The notes under the pieces were generated by a model, which saw only the letters and a list, made by a program, of their open reading frames with translations, did not search any database and was not told where the DNA came from. This document shows positions 12,395 through 42,076 of a stretch of 64,000 bases of DNA, piece by piece (the first letter of the stretch is position 1; every line of letters starts with the position of its first letter). The position numbers were made by a program, and so were the translations under genes. The DNA comes from Allolobophora icterica (taxonomy: Eukaryota; Annelida; Clitellata; Crassiclitellata; Lumbricidae): NCBI GenBank assembly GCA_963556255.1, contig OY744605.1, positions 63,883,916-63,947,915 of the forward strand, given 5' to 3'.

Positions 12395-12560
12395 TTGGTC
12401 TTGGTCTTGGTCTTGGTCTTGAGGTTCAAGGTCTTGGTCTTGGTCTTGGTCTCGAGGTTCAAAGTCTTGGTCTTGGTCTTGGTCTTGAGGTTCAAGGTCT
12501 TGGTCTTGAGGCTCAAGGTCTTGGTCTTGGTCTTGGTCTTGAGGTTTAAGGTCTTGACAA
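12395..12560 (+). repeat. GGTCTT-based minisatellite array 2
   Basis: The same unit as the array 500 bp upstream, (GGTCTT)n with GAGGTTCAAG or GAGGCTCAAG spacers, about four units. It ends in GGTCTTGACAACAAGAC, echoing the TTGTTGTCCTCGAGACC next to the first array in inverted form. Confidence 0.9.
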
Positions 12561-12839
12561 CAAGACTGACAAGATGAGTACTATAATGCAGCTATACGAA
12601 TACGATAAACAAAATACGTTGTACACAAACGTTCCCACGGTCGACCGCGCATCGCTCGCCTAATCGATCCACCGCGATCGATTTGCAACCCGCCTACTAT
12701 TTTCAAACGAGACGCTCTGAAGTCTGTTTATGCATCAGCGATAGGACATTCGTCATTATGTCGCCGTGAGGCTGTTCGGGTTGCCTGGAATTAAAGTAAG
12801 CCTACATGACTTGTAGTGCGATGTGTAGAGCTCGGTACT

Positions 12840-13272
12840 ATATAAACCTTTCGAGGCGGGCTGTGTTTACGGTAGGGAAGCGTTCTGTTAATAGTCTCGT
12901 CGCGTAGGCCTACTATATACCGGCAGTTCCAGATCCGTCCAACTCGGGCCTGTAGGCCTAGTCGACCACCAGGCGCTCCCCAACTATAGGCCCGGGCATC
13001 TAGGACGAGATTAAAAAATTAGGTTGTCCACGTGATTGACGCGTGAATCTCCGTGAACTTGAGAGCGGAGAGAGTTGGTCGTTTTCCATCCAAGCCAATT
13101 CGCGTATCTCAAGGCTGAGACGAATGGTGGAAAGCGGCTGGAGCACAGCCGACTCACAGAACTGCCTTCTGCTGCTTGGCATGCTCGTATTGCGCGTTTC
13201 AGATGCAGCAACTTCTACCGGTGTCTACTCGTGTGCACAAAGCCTGCCTTCAAGACTTGCTAACAGACTAAT
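12840..13272 (+). promoter_or_regulatory. Putative promoter and 5' non-coding exon of the 217-aa protein gene
   Basis: A CpG-richer stretch ends at a good donor (ATG|gtaagc at 13273). The matching acceptor is a pyrimidine-rich tract ending CCTTGTAG at 13916, just upstream of the ATG at 13980. If spliced this way the 5' leader would hold a tiny upstream ORF of four codons. The exon 5' boundary is unknown. Confidence 0.4.
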
Positions 13273-13979
13273 GGTAAGCTTATCCGATGATTGTTTTACG
13301 TAAATTCGCAGCACAATTATTATTGCCAGTAGAATCCGTTCGCAACAAGAGCCCTGCCTGATGGAAAGCGGCTGTATAGGCCTACATGGCCCAGAGCCCG
13401 ACTGGCTGACCTGCCTTCCACTGCGTGGCTTCCTTTTTGTTAGACGATATTTATGTGTATTACTATAGGCCTACTAGTCTCATTGCCGATGAACTGTCGA
13501 AGTCGAACTGGGGAGAGGCCACTGATCGTTTTGGTAGCGCCAGTGTCTGGCATTTATCGATGCAGCTGTTTACAGAAACGTCCGCGTGATGTCTCTACGC
13601 CAGACGACTAAGTGACGTTATAATGACGCAACGAATGACGATTTAAGAACGAGATTGAGAACTAAGTTCTTACTACTACTTTTCACGCTTGATTAACTTA
13701 TAGACCTAGACTTCGCCTGTTCATTAGGCCTAACGTAGGCCTATACATGGCCTACTTTCAGCGCAGGCTTCCAACGTAGGTCAGTCTTGCAGCCAAACGC
13801 ACAGTCTGCCTCGGATATTTGATTGGGCGTCATGGCTTGTGCCAACTCCCTTGCTGGAGTTTTACCAAGTCGAAATCACGATTGTTAGCATTATTATTTC
13901 TGATAATTCCTTGTAGCTCTGTTCCTGAGTCTGACGCCTTTACAAGACCAATCGTTCGGTCGCGCGACCCTTTCCAGAA

Positions 13980-14633
13980 ATGGCCGGTTGTTTTCCGTTC
14001 AAGCGTCTTCCTTGGATGCCTTCCGACCCAACCCACACGTCCGCCGAAACCGATCCAGGTTCTCCTCTGACGCGACTTTTCCGGTCCAAGTCGGACATGG
14101 ACGTCAAGAGAAGCAGCTACAAGTTGATGACATCCTTGTCAGAGATGGACGTTCGGCGGCCCTCGGATCGTCGGCACAGCACTTCCTCATCGCGTCGATA
14201 CAGGCGGGTCCTTCGTGATGTGCCACCAAGTTGCGGCTTACTGGACGACAACCCTAACGTCGTTCATAAATTCTCGAAGGAATACCTCGAAAAACACAAC
14301 ATCGATAAGGCTTCTGCCGACCAGTTTGGAAGCAGAAAGGAGCTGCCGTATGAAGTGACCGGATCGACAATTCTCAAGAAACCTCTGGCCTCGGAAAGTG
14401 GTATGCGGACTGCCGCGAACAGACCAACGATCAGTTTTGGAAATGAGGTTGAGGTTATCGAGTACGACAAGAAGGAGAAGGTGAAGGTCAAGTCTTCGTG
14501 CATGCGCCGAGTTCAGTTGTCGATGGACGAAGACGTCAAGTGCATAGTTGACGATACAGAGAATGATCCAGAAAAGGAGAACTGTCAAAGTGAAACTTCT
14601 CCAGGCAATGAAGTTCTTAAGCAATGGGAATAG
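13980..14633 (+). CDS. Uncharacterised 217-aa Ser/Arg- and charge-rich protein
   Basis: A single uninterrupted coding exon starts at an ATG in good Kozak context (G at -3, G at +4) and stops at TAG. The first 80 residues are basic and Ser-rich (LTRLFRSKSDMDVKRSSYK, a DMDVKR/EMDVRR pair, then a Ser/Arg stretch). The middle has VVHKFSKEYLEKHNIDKAS, which is probably helical. Residues near 150 read ISFGNEVEVIEYDKKEKVKV, which superficially resembles the hydrophobic-acidic segments flanking RVxF motifs of PP1-binding proteins, but no strict RVxF match is present. The C terminus is acidic. There is no signal peptide, membrane segment or recognised domain. It is likely an intracellular regulatory or disordered protein; function unknown. 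Confidence 0.7.
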   Translation: MAGCFPFKRLPWMPSDPTHTSAETDPGSPLTRLFRSKSDMDVKRSSYKLMTSLSEMDVRRPSDRRHSTSSSRRYRRVLRDVPPSCGLLDDNPNVVHKFSKEYLEKHNIDKASADQFGSRKELPYEVTGSTILKKPLASESGMRTAANRPTISFGNEVEVIEYDKKEKVKVKSSCMRRVQLSMDEDVKCIVDDTENDPEKENCQSETSPGNEVLKQWE

Positions 14634-15140
14634 TCAGAGAGGCATGCAACTACAGTACGAGGTTCTGTTCTAAAGCCAGAACTACGGAAATATCCTTTTC
14701 TCAATGTGAACTGAAGTGGTAGTGACAGTAGCAAGGAAGTGCAAACAAAAACTCATTTAACTTCCGGCCCAACTCAGTTTTTGTTTTGCCCTGCGTAACA
14801 GATATGATTATTTATTATTACTTTATTAGGCCTATATTTTGCCTGAAGTAGACCCTAAAACACAATCCATCAGGATTTAAGAGTTTATTATTAATATTAT
14901 TACTATGATTATTATTATAGAAAGGATCCATCAAGATTTAGAAGGTGTAAAGTTTATTCTGAAATGAATCATCTATTTTTTACATTGTTAGGGATATATC
15001 CCAAGGATGAGATACAAGTTACATGTACATGTATGTAAGAGACAAACTTGGTATGAAGCTTTTAGTACATGTATTTTGCATAGGTGCTAACTCAAATCTA
15101 CTGAAGCCAATGGTTTGAAATTATTAGGATTTCAGTGTCA
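14634..15140 (+). other. Probable 3' UTR of the 217-aa protein gene
   Basis: AT-rich sequence follows the stop with no further ORF. A hAT-type MITE interrupts this downstream region. AATAAA occurs near 15618 and could be the polyadenylation signal, which would place the MITE inside the UTR. Confidence 0.4.
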
Positions 15141-15148
15141 ATATAGAT

Positions 15149-15492
15149 CAGGGGTCCCAACCTGGGGTGCCCGCACCCCCAGGGGGTGCGAGATGGCATT
15201 TCAAGGGGTGCGACAAAGAGGGAAAGCATGTTACTATTGTACTGATTTTTACGGTTTACAATTTTTTTTCTAATTTAAAGTTGCATTTTATGCACGGAGT
15301 TAAAAGTTTCTAATTTTGAGTTCAATTTGTTCACCTGCAGTACTGTATGAGTGTGTGGTTCAATCTGTGGTTCAATCTGTGGTTCAGAAAAATAGAAATT
15401 TGACTTATTCAGGGATATTACTTTTGTAGAGGGTGCGAATATTAATCAAACATTTCCTAGGGTGCAGGCATAGAAAAGGTTGGGAACCTCTG
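15149..15492. mobile_element. hAT-type MITE with perfect 8-bp target duplication
   Basis: The left end is CAGGGGTCCCAACCTGGGG; the right end reversed is CAGAGGTTCCCAACCTTTTC. These are classic hAT (Charlie-like) ends. The flanks carry an identical atatagat at 15141-15148 and 15493-15500. The 344-bp interior has no ORF. Confidence 0.9.
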
Positions 15493-15500
15493 ATATAGAT

Positions 15501-18252
15501 GGTCCTAGAATACAATCAAGTGATACCTTTGACATACTTTTGTGAGTTTGAATTTTTTGAGTTTGGTGTGCATTGAACAGGCTTACAGAAACTCGAAGGA
15601 ATCTGTCATTTGGAAACAATAAATTTATTACGTGTAAGAAATACGTAAATAGTCATTAGTGACCATTATGCATAATATAACTCAATATGTATTCATGCAA
15701 GTCACAGTTTGCACTGATGTCACGAATACACAAATAAAGATGAAAATTTTAGTTTACGTTCCTATAAGTATTATGTCCAAGGTTCATGGCCAGCGTGTTC
15801 TATTTCAATTAGCAACGATCACAGGAAAGTGACTCTCGTCTGCATTCCTCTGTTTCTGATTTGCTGGAACAGTTCATCAGTAAGACACAAAATACCTACA
15901 AAGCTTTCAGGTGATGCGAAGAGGGAGCCTCCTCCCAGCAATACTTTCGCAAGCCATATCAACTGCAGTTCAACAATGTGATGCATTTTGAGAAAAGGGA
16001 CAATAAATCTCAAATGGAGTTAAGTATTGATTCGTAATCCTGGATAATGCCTGATTAAAATGCAGAAAAAATTAACTTGATATCTTAATCCAAAGTATTT
16101 TTTTAAGTTATTGAGAACAGAACATGCGCAAGTGACAGTTTTCAGATATTTCAGTTTAAACTTTCACTGAAGAAAATGCGAAATTTTCACAGAACTTTAC
16201 CATGGAATTCGTTACGAAATAGTAACTAAATGCAGCTCATAATGCCGTTCAATCACTGTATTATGTGTTTTATACATGCATTTTATTCTTGTGTAAAAAT
16301 AGTTCTACATTAAAAAAATTATTATCTGCTTAAAACTATTATCAAAATTAGAAAGGATGATACGATGCTTATAGTCCCTTTTAAGCCTCTCACAAAAGTC
16401 ATCATTTGAAGAATAAAACTTGAGATTTTTGAAAATTTTCTTTAATCTGTGTTTACCAGACACATCAATGTGTCCGAAATCACTAAGAACTCATTTTCAC
16501 CCGAACTGACCTATACTTGCTTTAAAGCCAGTTTTCTCAGTAACTGTGGAGAGACTTATGGTCCATTTTCTCAAAACGCATCACAACAATATGATGTTCT
16601 ACAGCTGAATTTAAATTTGCCATTTATAGATGGCAATAATATATCAGAATTTACGATGTATTAAAGTGTGCTAAAAGGAGGTTCTGACGGACCATCAAAT
16701 CTTTCTGTTTACAGATACAAAGGTACACAACAGAGGATCCTTGCAACACTCCCTCTTGAAGCAAATATCAAGTAGCGATTTGTAATAATCTGTTTTACTA
16801 TTAATGCAGTCAAATTTAGACTCAATTTAATTTGCAATTCATTTTAAACTGTATTATATTAGAAATCATGATATAATGATCAGGAGGTCCCAGCATAATC
16901 AGATACAAAGAACCTTAAATGAATAACACTAGTAAGATAATAAATGCCAAACTGTAATTAATTATCAGCTGTAATTGCTCATGATAGTTTTGGAGCGGAA
17001 ACTCATTTAAATGCATTCCATTTGCAAGCAAGGAACAAGAATTTCCTGAGACGCCATTTTACACATCCATTTCAAGTTGCAATGACACTGGATAAGTCAT
17101 GGGCCCTTGCCGGTAAGTCTGCTCTGTACAAAATCTACTGAAAGGAAGGGTACGTCTACACTGAAACCTCCTTACAACACTTGCTGTTATTACATTATTA
17201 CTGATTACTACAATTACCACATTATAATGAGGTTGTGTTATTTCAAGGTTCCAGCATGAAGATGAAATAAATTAGAGCTTTTGTGTCCTTCACCATGTTA
17301 TATCATAGTCTGTACTATAATGAACATAGGGAGGTTCCAATTCATGCAAGCGAATGGCTATTAAGACCCTTAACGTCATCAGCAAATAGTCAAAAGAAGG
17401 AGTGTTGAATGCCTCAATTTCAATGCAACTGCAAGGTATCAATATGGTGTGCATGATTTTGTAACAGTTGTGAGTGGCATGGCGTTCGCATAACCTCGAT
17501 AAAGAGTCCTAGTTTTATGCAGAAAAAACTACGTAGTCAGTCGCTGCTCTTACGCAGACCACACTACGTAACTGTACAGTAAACACTACGTAACTACGTA
17601 ACAGTAGATGTCCTTGCAGCACGGAGCAAAGGTTTGTCACGGGATCGATGATCGACTTGAGACGATGAAGACGAACGATCAAACTACTAACGATCGTAGA
17701 ACTGTCAAACCAAACAAAGTCAACTCAAAATGACAGGTTTCAGTTTCTGCCATGCAGTCACACAGAGAAACGTCACATGCCGACAACAATAGTAGGAGAA
17801 ACACAGCACAAGAAGTCCTCCCTGAATGCTTAGCTGAAGTATTCTCCTCCAAACTGTGGCTGCTTAATCGATCGACACACGAAAGATGCTTTGCTCTGTT
17901 ATCGCGATCATGCTATGCGATACGACATAATGTTTACATCTGTGTTTGATATCAACTGTCTGTCTTACGCCAAGACGCGTTTGAAACACGTCTTGTACTT
18001 CTGTGACGAGGATTGGCCTCACATAACCTGCATCTGCTGCAGTCCAACTGGGTCCCATAGACGCGATACTTGCGTGTCGAAATACCAATCGCTGAAAACG
18101 GTTAAATCCTGTCGCTCTTCTTGCCTTGCGAGTTTCCCTCGCAAAACGACCAAAGCACTCGAAGTGGAACCGCAGAAAATTCCTTCACGGAATTGTTGCC
18201 TCTGATAAACTATTAACACTTTCGTTGTAAGTTGCTTTTCTGGCGACAGTTC
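15501..18252 (-). other. Inter-gene region including the ZMIZ 3' UTR
   Basis: The two genes converge here. On the minus strand, sequence just after the ZMIZ stop (down to about 17.6 kb) has a less AT-biased composition consistent with 3' UTR. A minus-strand AATAAA at 16282-16287 is a candidate polyadenylation signal. Short repeated ACTACGTAAC words occur at 17575-17605. No further coding exon is seen. Confidence 0.4.
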
Positions 18253-35379
<17,127 letters not shown>

Positions 35380-36789
35380 CTACAATCAGGATGAAAACAT
35401 CATTGTCAGTCGACGCCACAGTTGTCTGCTTGCTTTAACTGGTGCTACAGAAATGCTCCAAGAGACAAAATTAATCTTGAAATCAATAGATCAATCAAGA
35501 AATCACATATTTGGAAAATCAGTGAATCGACATTATCAAAATGGACCGTCAGTACTCGCAATGCACTACCACTAAACAATGCACCATTCATCAACGCATC
35601 ATTCATCAATTCACTCTCTGACATTGCACCAATGCATTATTGCACAGTGCATTGTTGAATCGCACATTTTTCGTAAGCAATGTGTTATTCAACCAGGCCA
35701 CAGTCACCAATGCACAACAATTCGTCCTTTGGCTTTTCAGTGCAACATGATCGCAGAAGATTCACTGAACTGAGCTAATCAACAGGACACCCACATGATC
35801 GATCGATCGATCCGTCAACCGATCAATCAATCAATTTATTTAAGAGAAACAGGATCAAGCAAGCATCACCTTTTCTCTACGGCATCTTTGACCAGTAGAG
35901 AAAGAATCTTCAGGAACAGGGATACAGCGCAAATAGAAACTTATACAGAGGAGCTTAGACATTAGCAACGTGTCTGTAAGTCTGCCTTTTCAACTGAATG
36001 AATCTCTTAAAGCCAGATAGATTCCAAACAGAGACAGAGCCAGTTAACTACTGATATTTGTTTACATTACACTGAAACATGGTCAGTTCTATTTCTAACT
36101 TATTAGTCAGTCATATCAAGAAGCAGGTTATCAAATAGCCATGTTATACAGAGGTCACAATACGTCGAATAAAATCTGAGATCTGAGTTTGGAACTATGC
36201 CATATCCTCTGAATTTCTTAACTGCGCTACAAATTAACTGCAATTTCATCATTTAAAACAAGTTTAAACGAGTAACACAACTGAGCAGGTTCATCATTTT
36301 TAAGAATCACAAATGGATTGGATTAATCGATAAAAGAATGATTCATTTAGAGTGGATTTATCGACTGATACACTGATTGGTTAATTAATTGTCATAATGT
36401 TAATATCTTGATTGACTGACGGATTGCCTGATTAACGACCATAATGGTATATGATTGATAACCTGATTGACTGTCATAATGACTCATAGTATTGACTGCC
36501 TGATTGAGTGTTGGATGACTCCTATAAGAGATTGATGGCTTAATTTACTAAAATAGAATGTCAATAGGGTTCCCATGAATGGCAAGACAAGGATTGAAAA
36601 TAACCATCTTCTCTTCACTCAGAACACAGTCACAGTTTGGTTAATGCTGAAATAAATCCCAAACTTGAATGCACATCAATTACTGGATTGAATCAGATCC
36701 TCAGAACACAGATATCCTCAGCAAACAAGGATGACCATGGAGAGAGGATTCAAAGCTTGAGAATGATGTCGTACGACTCCAAAATACAA

Positions 36790-36965
36790 ATCTTATAAAC
36801 GTGAAGAGCAGTCCCTTTAATCTAATCGCAAGGGTATGAAGAGTTAGTGACTTTATTTTCTTCCCCTCGTTATATATGTCCAGTTTTCTCCCACTGGCTG
36901 ATTTCCCGCTGACACTATTGTACGGTCAGTGTACTCATTTTAGAGCCATCTCAATAAGGCGTGCT
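36790..36965 (-). mobile_element. tRNA-derived SINE, 3' fragment, inverted
   Basis: Reversed, it reads GGCTCTAAAATGAGTACACTGACC, then GAAAATAAAGTCACTAAC, then a block close to TTAAAGGGACTGCTCTTC. This matches the body and tail of the copies at 8056 and 30628; the tRNA head is missing. Confidence 0.7.
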
Positions 36966-38069
36966 AGTGTTTGTAAGCAACTTCAAATGTTTTAGAGAAT
37001 TGATATTTTCAAACTACACAGCTTTCTTTATGAACTGCTTTTGCAATTTGTCCGAATTACTCAAAATTTTCAATATAGGAGAGTCTACCATGTTAACACA
37101 TGCAGAGTCTTTTATCTAAAACTAACTGAAATGAATAAATGGCAGATGCTTGTAAACATGAAGCTGTTTTAAGTTATATGAATTACATTTTACGTATTTG
37201 GACAGATTAAAAAACTAATGCCATACAAGTGATTCTGAAATAGAGAACCTAAACCTGATTTCAGCCACCACCATCACAAAACCCAAACTCAAACATTTCT
37301 GGCTACTCTGAATCACAGAACAGCTTTATCCAACTCTGGTCAACAAAGATCAGAATCTGTGGCTTTGTTCCACATGTGTGTAACAGCCAGCAAACAGTTA
37401 CTATTTTTTAAGGATATTTAGCTTGTATGCATGTATGTACACGTTTCAGTATGTGTGCATGTATGTGTGTGTAGGCGTGTGTAGGTGTGTATACCTATGT
37501 ACATATGAAAGTGTGTACATAAGGATGTATGCATGCATGTATCAAGACACTTTATATAGCACCATTTAGAACCTCTCCAAAGCACTGTACACCTGGTCGA
37601 TGGGTCCAGCTTATAGAAGAACTTATTCTTTCTGTTGAACTTTAACATCGTGTAGGTTTGCAAGTATCAGCTTTAAGAGGTTCTTGAAGACACTTTCAAA
37701 TGCTCACTGCTCAGTCATACGCATACACATAAGAACACAAGTTTATCTTGCCTAGTGAAAGCATGACATGATGGCGCTTCAATCAGACTATGAAAATCCA
37801 GAAAATCCAAGTGGCTTGATTAGCAGTTTTGTCTTTAAAATGCTTAAAATGCTGCTGTGTACATCTATAGGTATAAGAGCTTTGTTTGTCAAAATAATTC
37901 ATCAGTGAGTTGAAGGAAGTTTGGCTTAGCTGCAGGGACAATAACAACAAACCGGCAACCAGACAACTTTTCCTTGTAAGCTGACAACAAATTGCCTGTT
38001 GCAAACAGTGCACTAGGACTTAAACACCCTGGACTTGGAGGTAAAACACATCTGATGATCCACTATGAC

Positions 38070-38335
38070 ACCCAAGCTCTGGTGGACTGTCAACTCATAC
38101 GTTGGAGCTTCTAATCTCTCATAAGGCATATAGACATCTTCAGATTTCGGTGCTCTAAGCATGCCCTTCCGTAGCACCCCCTACTGAACTCGCCTATAAA
38201 ATGAGTACATCAACTGCATACTGTATGGAGGAAGATCACATGGTGAGGTAAAAGACTGGCCACCATCCTCCATATGCTGCGGTTAATAAAATGAAGATGC
38301 TAACACAATTTACCAAGAGCTGCCTCCCACTTCAA
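38070..38335 (+). mobile_element. tRNA-derived SINE, diverged copy
   Basis: Matching words in order: GGACTGTCAACT, AACTCG, AATGAGTACATC, AAAGACTGGCCACC, AAAATGAAGATGCTAACAC and GCTGCCTC. The B box is degraded. Confidence 0.6.
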
Positions 38336-38914
38336 ATAGTAATAGTAATAACAATAAAAATAATAATAATAACAGTAATCAAATATGGATGGCTTGCAAT
38401 GGTTGTCACTTCATACAAGTGAGCACCTTAAGCCATCCAGTGACAGCTCTTACAAAGGCATGTGTCAACGTAAGCTCTTCTAGCGACCTCTAGTGGCCTA
38501 GTTCCATAATATGCAAATCAAGTATCAAGTAACGGCATTTCATGTTCAAGTAAACCATCGATTAAAGCCATCGCTCTCCTTAGCCACACAGTACACAGGA
38601 GACTGGCTGTCAGAGCGTAAGGCAAGGTAAAGGACCAGCACGCTATGGTAAAATATGGAAACCTAAGATGCATGAGGTAAGGTAGGATACAGCACTGTAA
38701 AGGTAATTATTATTATTGTCCGGCTCCCATCGAAAGTGGTCCTGGAGTTCCAATGGGTTGAATGTCAATAAACATGAATAATCACCATTGAGTAGTTTGT
38801 TCTACATGAAGGTGCTATATAAATTGACAAATAAAGTACAACACAATCAAAAGACTCGACACCACTTCCTCATGGATGGCTCAGAAATCTATCACCTACT
38901 TTAGAGGATGTACC

Positions 38915-38985
38915 GGAGGATTCAACCCACAACGCTGCAGTTAGAGGCAAATGCATTGGCCAAACCAGTAAGCACTCATCAAATA
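38915..38985 (-). mobile_element. tRNA-like SINE head, second family, inverted
   Basis: Reversed, it reads TGGTTTGGCCAATGCATTTGCC followed by GTGGGTTGAATCCTCC, an A-box/B-box pair similar to the sequence at 30000. Confidence 0.5.
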
Positions 38986-40619
38986 CATGTCAAAATAAAA
39001 CCAAGTTATTACATGAAAACAGTGTATTCAGTTATTAAACGTTAAAACCCAAGAACTTAACGATTATGTGCTAAGATAATCAAGAACTATAATCACGTCT
39101 CGGTGTTAACAAAGTGCTAAAATAACCAACATGCATAATCACTGATTAGTGATTACATGAAAATAGTCAGGTAGTATCAACGTTGATGAAGCGTTAAAGT
39201 AACTAAGTAGTGTAGTGATATATCTGTATATAGATATCTTCTAAGAAACTCTTAACCGATGGACCTTGTTGCTCTTAAACCCACACAATGCAGCCTGCAT
39301 CTCAACCAACCCATTCTCCAACTACTGAGGGAAGGTGCCTCCAACAAAGTGCGACCCTAAGGTCAGAAGATAAGATCATGGCTGAAGCGCAGACGAAGAA
39401 GTAACAGCAATTTAACAACTGGACCATCTGCCTTGATAGACCCAACAAGAGAGACGGCTTATCCGACGCAACATACTCTCTTCGGTCCATCCATCTACCG
39501 CGGCTCTTCTGCAACCAGTTTAATAAAGAATATGCTTACTTATTTACTTATGCAGACCTAGACAGCAGCTATACAACAAAAACAGATACAAATCTCCTTA
39601 GAAAAATTACAAAAGAGCATGTACTTGTGCGATCATCCATTACAAAAACAGGTGCTGAAAATTTACCTGAACTGCCAATTACTTTAGCATTCTTTTACTA
39701 CAACACTTTCAGGTTTGCTAAGCATACATCTTAAGCTCAGCTAAGTCCCTGTTTTCGTATTAAACCATAATCAGCACACAAAAGGTCCTAAAAGGCACTA
39801 TATAAATGCCTGCACCTGTGCATACATACGTACCTACATACATTGTATTGCATTTTATCTGAACATTTATAAAGCGTCTCACACATACATGATCTAAACA
39901 AATCTCTATATAATATTTACATAATATTACCACAATGCATACCTATAAAATCTAAAAGAATTACTTTTATAGTGCCGTTATCCAACTGAACAAGGCATCA
40001 GTCGATGGTGGGATCTACCCTAATCCCCGAAAACCAATTCCCTGAAAGTGATGAAAATGCAAAATAAACCCAATTACTGCTAAACAACTTTTCTATGAAG
40101 CGATCAAAATCTCCGAAACTCATGGACAAATACCACTCATATACTTGGAAAATATCCTGAAATCCCGTTAAGTTAGATTGGCACAAATAAGTTTGTTTTG
40201 CCAAGAAAATAGATATTGGAGATCCAGCAGAAATTTAATTTCAAACACTAAAGTTTAGAGGATTAACTACGCTGATCACTTCAGGTGAAACAGTGGTTTA
40301 ATTAAAATCATTATCTATGGGATAGACCACCAGTCAGAGCACAAGACACAAGCAGGCAAGCACACATGTTGATAGCACTCGAGCTTACGAAAACACGGAA
40401 ACATCGTTCACATAGATTACTCAGAATTAATTTCCTCAATCAACGGTAGTCAAATACCTAATAAGACTCGTCATTCCTAATTAACTGCCACCGCACTGCT
40501 CGCTCTGTTCAAACAAAATCCAAGCTTCCGTTGTGGGGTCAAAAACCAAACTTCTGGCAATTTGCAACGGGCCACCTTTACCTTTCAGTCAGCGTTTTTT
40601 GGCGTCAATTGACTTGACG

Positions 40620-41100
40620 AATGGCTTCTAAATAACCGTCGTCCTTTTATGAGCGAGCACCAGGGCCGAACAAGTGTCATCTATAAACCAGGCTAGTGTA
40701 AACAGCTTCGAAACTCGGCGATCATAATCGTAATGCGAACCGGCTGACAAGAAGACTGCTTCGAAATAACATACCCCGACGTGTAAATCATTATATTTCC
40801 TACACAGATTTCACTCGAGCCACCTGCCTTAGCATCCATTCAGACCGAAAACTACCTGATGAAGTTCGCTCCTACAAGCGTTTAGATAGAGCGGGGATAG
40901 CAGAGACGGACAGACGAGCGTGAGGAGTCGCGCTCGGGCAGGCTGGCTGGCAAGGCTGTGGGCTACGCGGCCGGCTGGCTGGCGTTTTAGCCCGGGCAGG
41001 CAGCCACGCTCTTGACGCGTTGAACATACCATGGGCTCCGCACCCTCACCTCCTCCTCCTCCTCCTCTTCGTCCTCCTCCTCCTGCTCTTGCTCCTAAGA
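40620..41100. promoter_or_regulatory. GC-rich island, possible promoter or 5' exon region
   Basis: CpG- and GC-rich sequence (with GGCTGGCTGGC tandems near 40940) stands out in AT-rich surroundings, about 5.3 kb upstream of the first visible ZMIZ exon. It could be a ZMIZ promoter or non-coding first exon, but no donor or start codon is secure. Confidence 0.3.
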
Positions 41101-41384
41101 CATGTCAAATACCTTTGGACAATACCGAACAATGACAGCAATCGAGCAGAGGCCGACAAGTCATGATATATACACGCAGGCATTTAGAACATTTCCAAGG
41201 CACGGACGGACGGACGGAACAGCGTTCACCTGAAGTATCAGACTAACAGCTATACGGTCGGCGGCCCAACCAGTTATGACACCTGACGCCTTGTATTGGG
41301 AGTTGTCGTGCGCCGGTGGTTGGCTGATGGGGGTCTCGGCGGGAGGGGGGGACAGAGTATAAGCAGAGGTGAGCGCGAGAGAGA

Positions 41385-41700
41385 AGACATCACAACAGTG
41401 TAAAGCAGACGACAGCAGAGAAAGGCAAAGAAAAAAGGAGAGCAGAACAGAGGAGAGCAGAGGGAAGGCAGGCAGACGAAAGCACAGTAAAGCAGACAAG
41501 AAAGAGTAAATCAGAAGAGAGAAGAATAGAGAAGAAGAGCAGATGACAGAAGAGCAGATGAAATCACAGTACAGCAAAGAACAGTAGATTAGAGTAGAGG
41601 AGAGCAGACGAAAGCAGAGAAGAGGCGAGAGCAGAATAGAGCACAGCAGAAGGAAGCAAAATAAAGCAGACAGATAACAGGACAGGACAGGACAGGACAG
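41385..41700. repeat. Purine-rich AGCAGA minisatellite
   Basis: Irregular AGCAGA/GAGCAGA/AAAGCAGA units, ending in a clean (GGACA)n stretch at about 41680-41700. Confidence 0.85.
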
Positions 41701-41784
41701 GAGATCAGTACAAGGAGGTCGTGTAGCCTTACAAGATTATCGTGAACTAGTTGTTTCGACCTATGCAGGATGGGTCTTACAACT

Positions 41785-41850
41785 GATCAAGGTTTTTGTG
41801 AGGTATTTTAAAGGCGCTATATTAAGAATCTAGATACATACATACATCAG
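41785..41850 (+). repeat. Copy of dispersed GTGAGGTATTTTAAAGGCGCTATATT repeat tail
   Basis: TTTTTGTGAGGTATTTTAAA, GGCGCTATATTAAGAATC and TAGATACATACATACATC match the tails at 27260 and 29930, again ending in CATA repeats. Confidence 0.6.
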
Positions 41851-42076
41851 GACAGCAGAGCATAGCCAAGAGGACAGGAAGACAGACTGAATGCAACTGC
41901 TCAACAAAACTTAGCCGTCTTTAACAGAAGCCGAGCAAGAAGAAAGTCAGAGTGAGGGAAGATGGGGGAGGAGAGTCAAAACGCATGTATGTCTAGCAAA
42001 TGAAACTGTGCCCAGGGACCTCTGTATAATGAACCTACATAGGAGCCCATGCCTGAACAAAGGGGAGGCAAGAAGT

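Larger units (their letters stand above)
11460..12719. mobile_element. Non-autonomous TIR element carrying two minisatellite arrays
   Basis: The left end reads CAGTGCGTCTCATTTGA and the right end, reversed, reads CAGAGCGTCTCGTTTGA. CpG-rich words such as GGCGAGCGAT recur inverted near both ends (11477 and 12650). The interior has two GGTCTT-based arrays, a copy of the TATATAGCGCCTCTTCAAGA dispersed repeat at 11615, and no transposase. CAG termini suggest hAT-like, but the flanking 8 bp do not match convincingly, so the superfamily is unsure. Confidence 0.5.
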
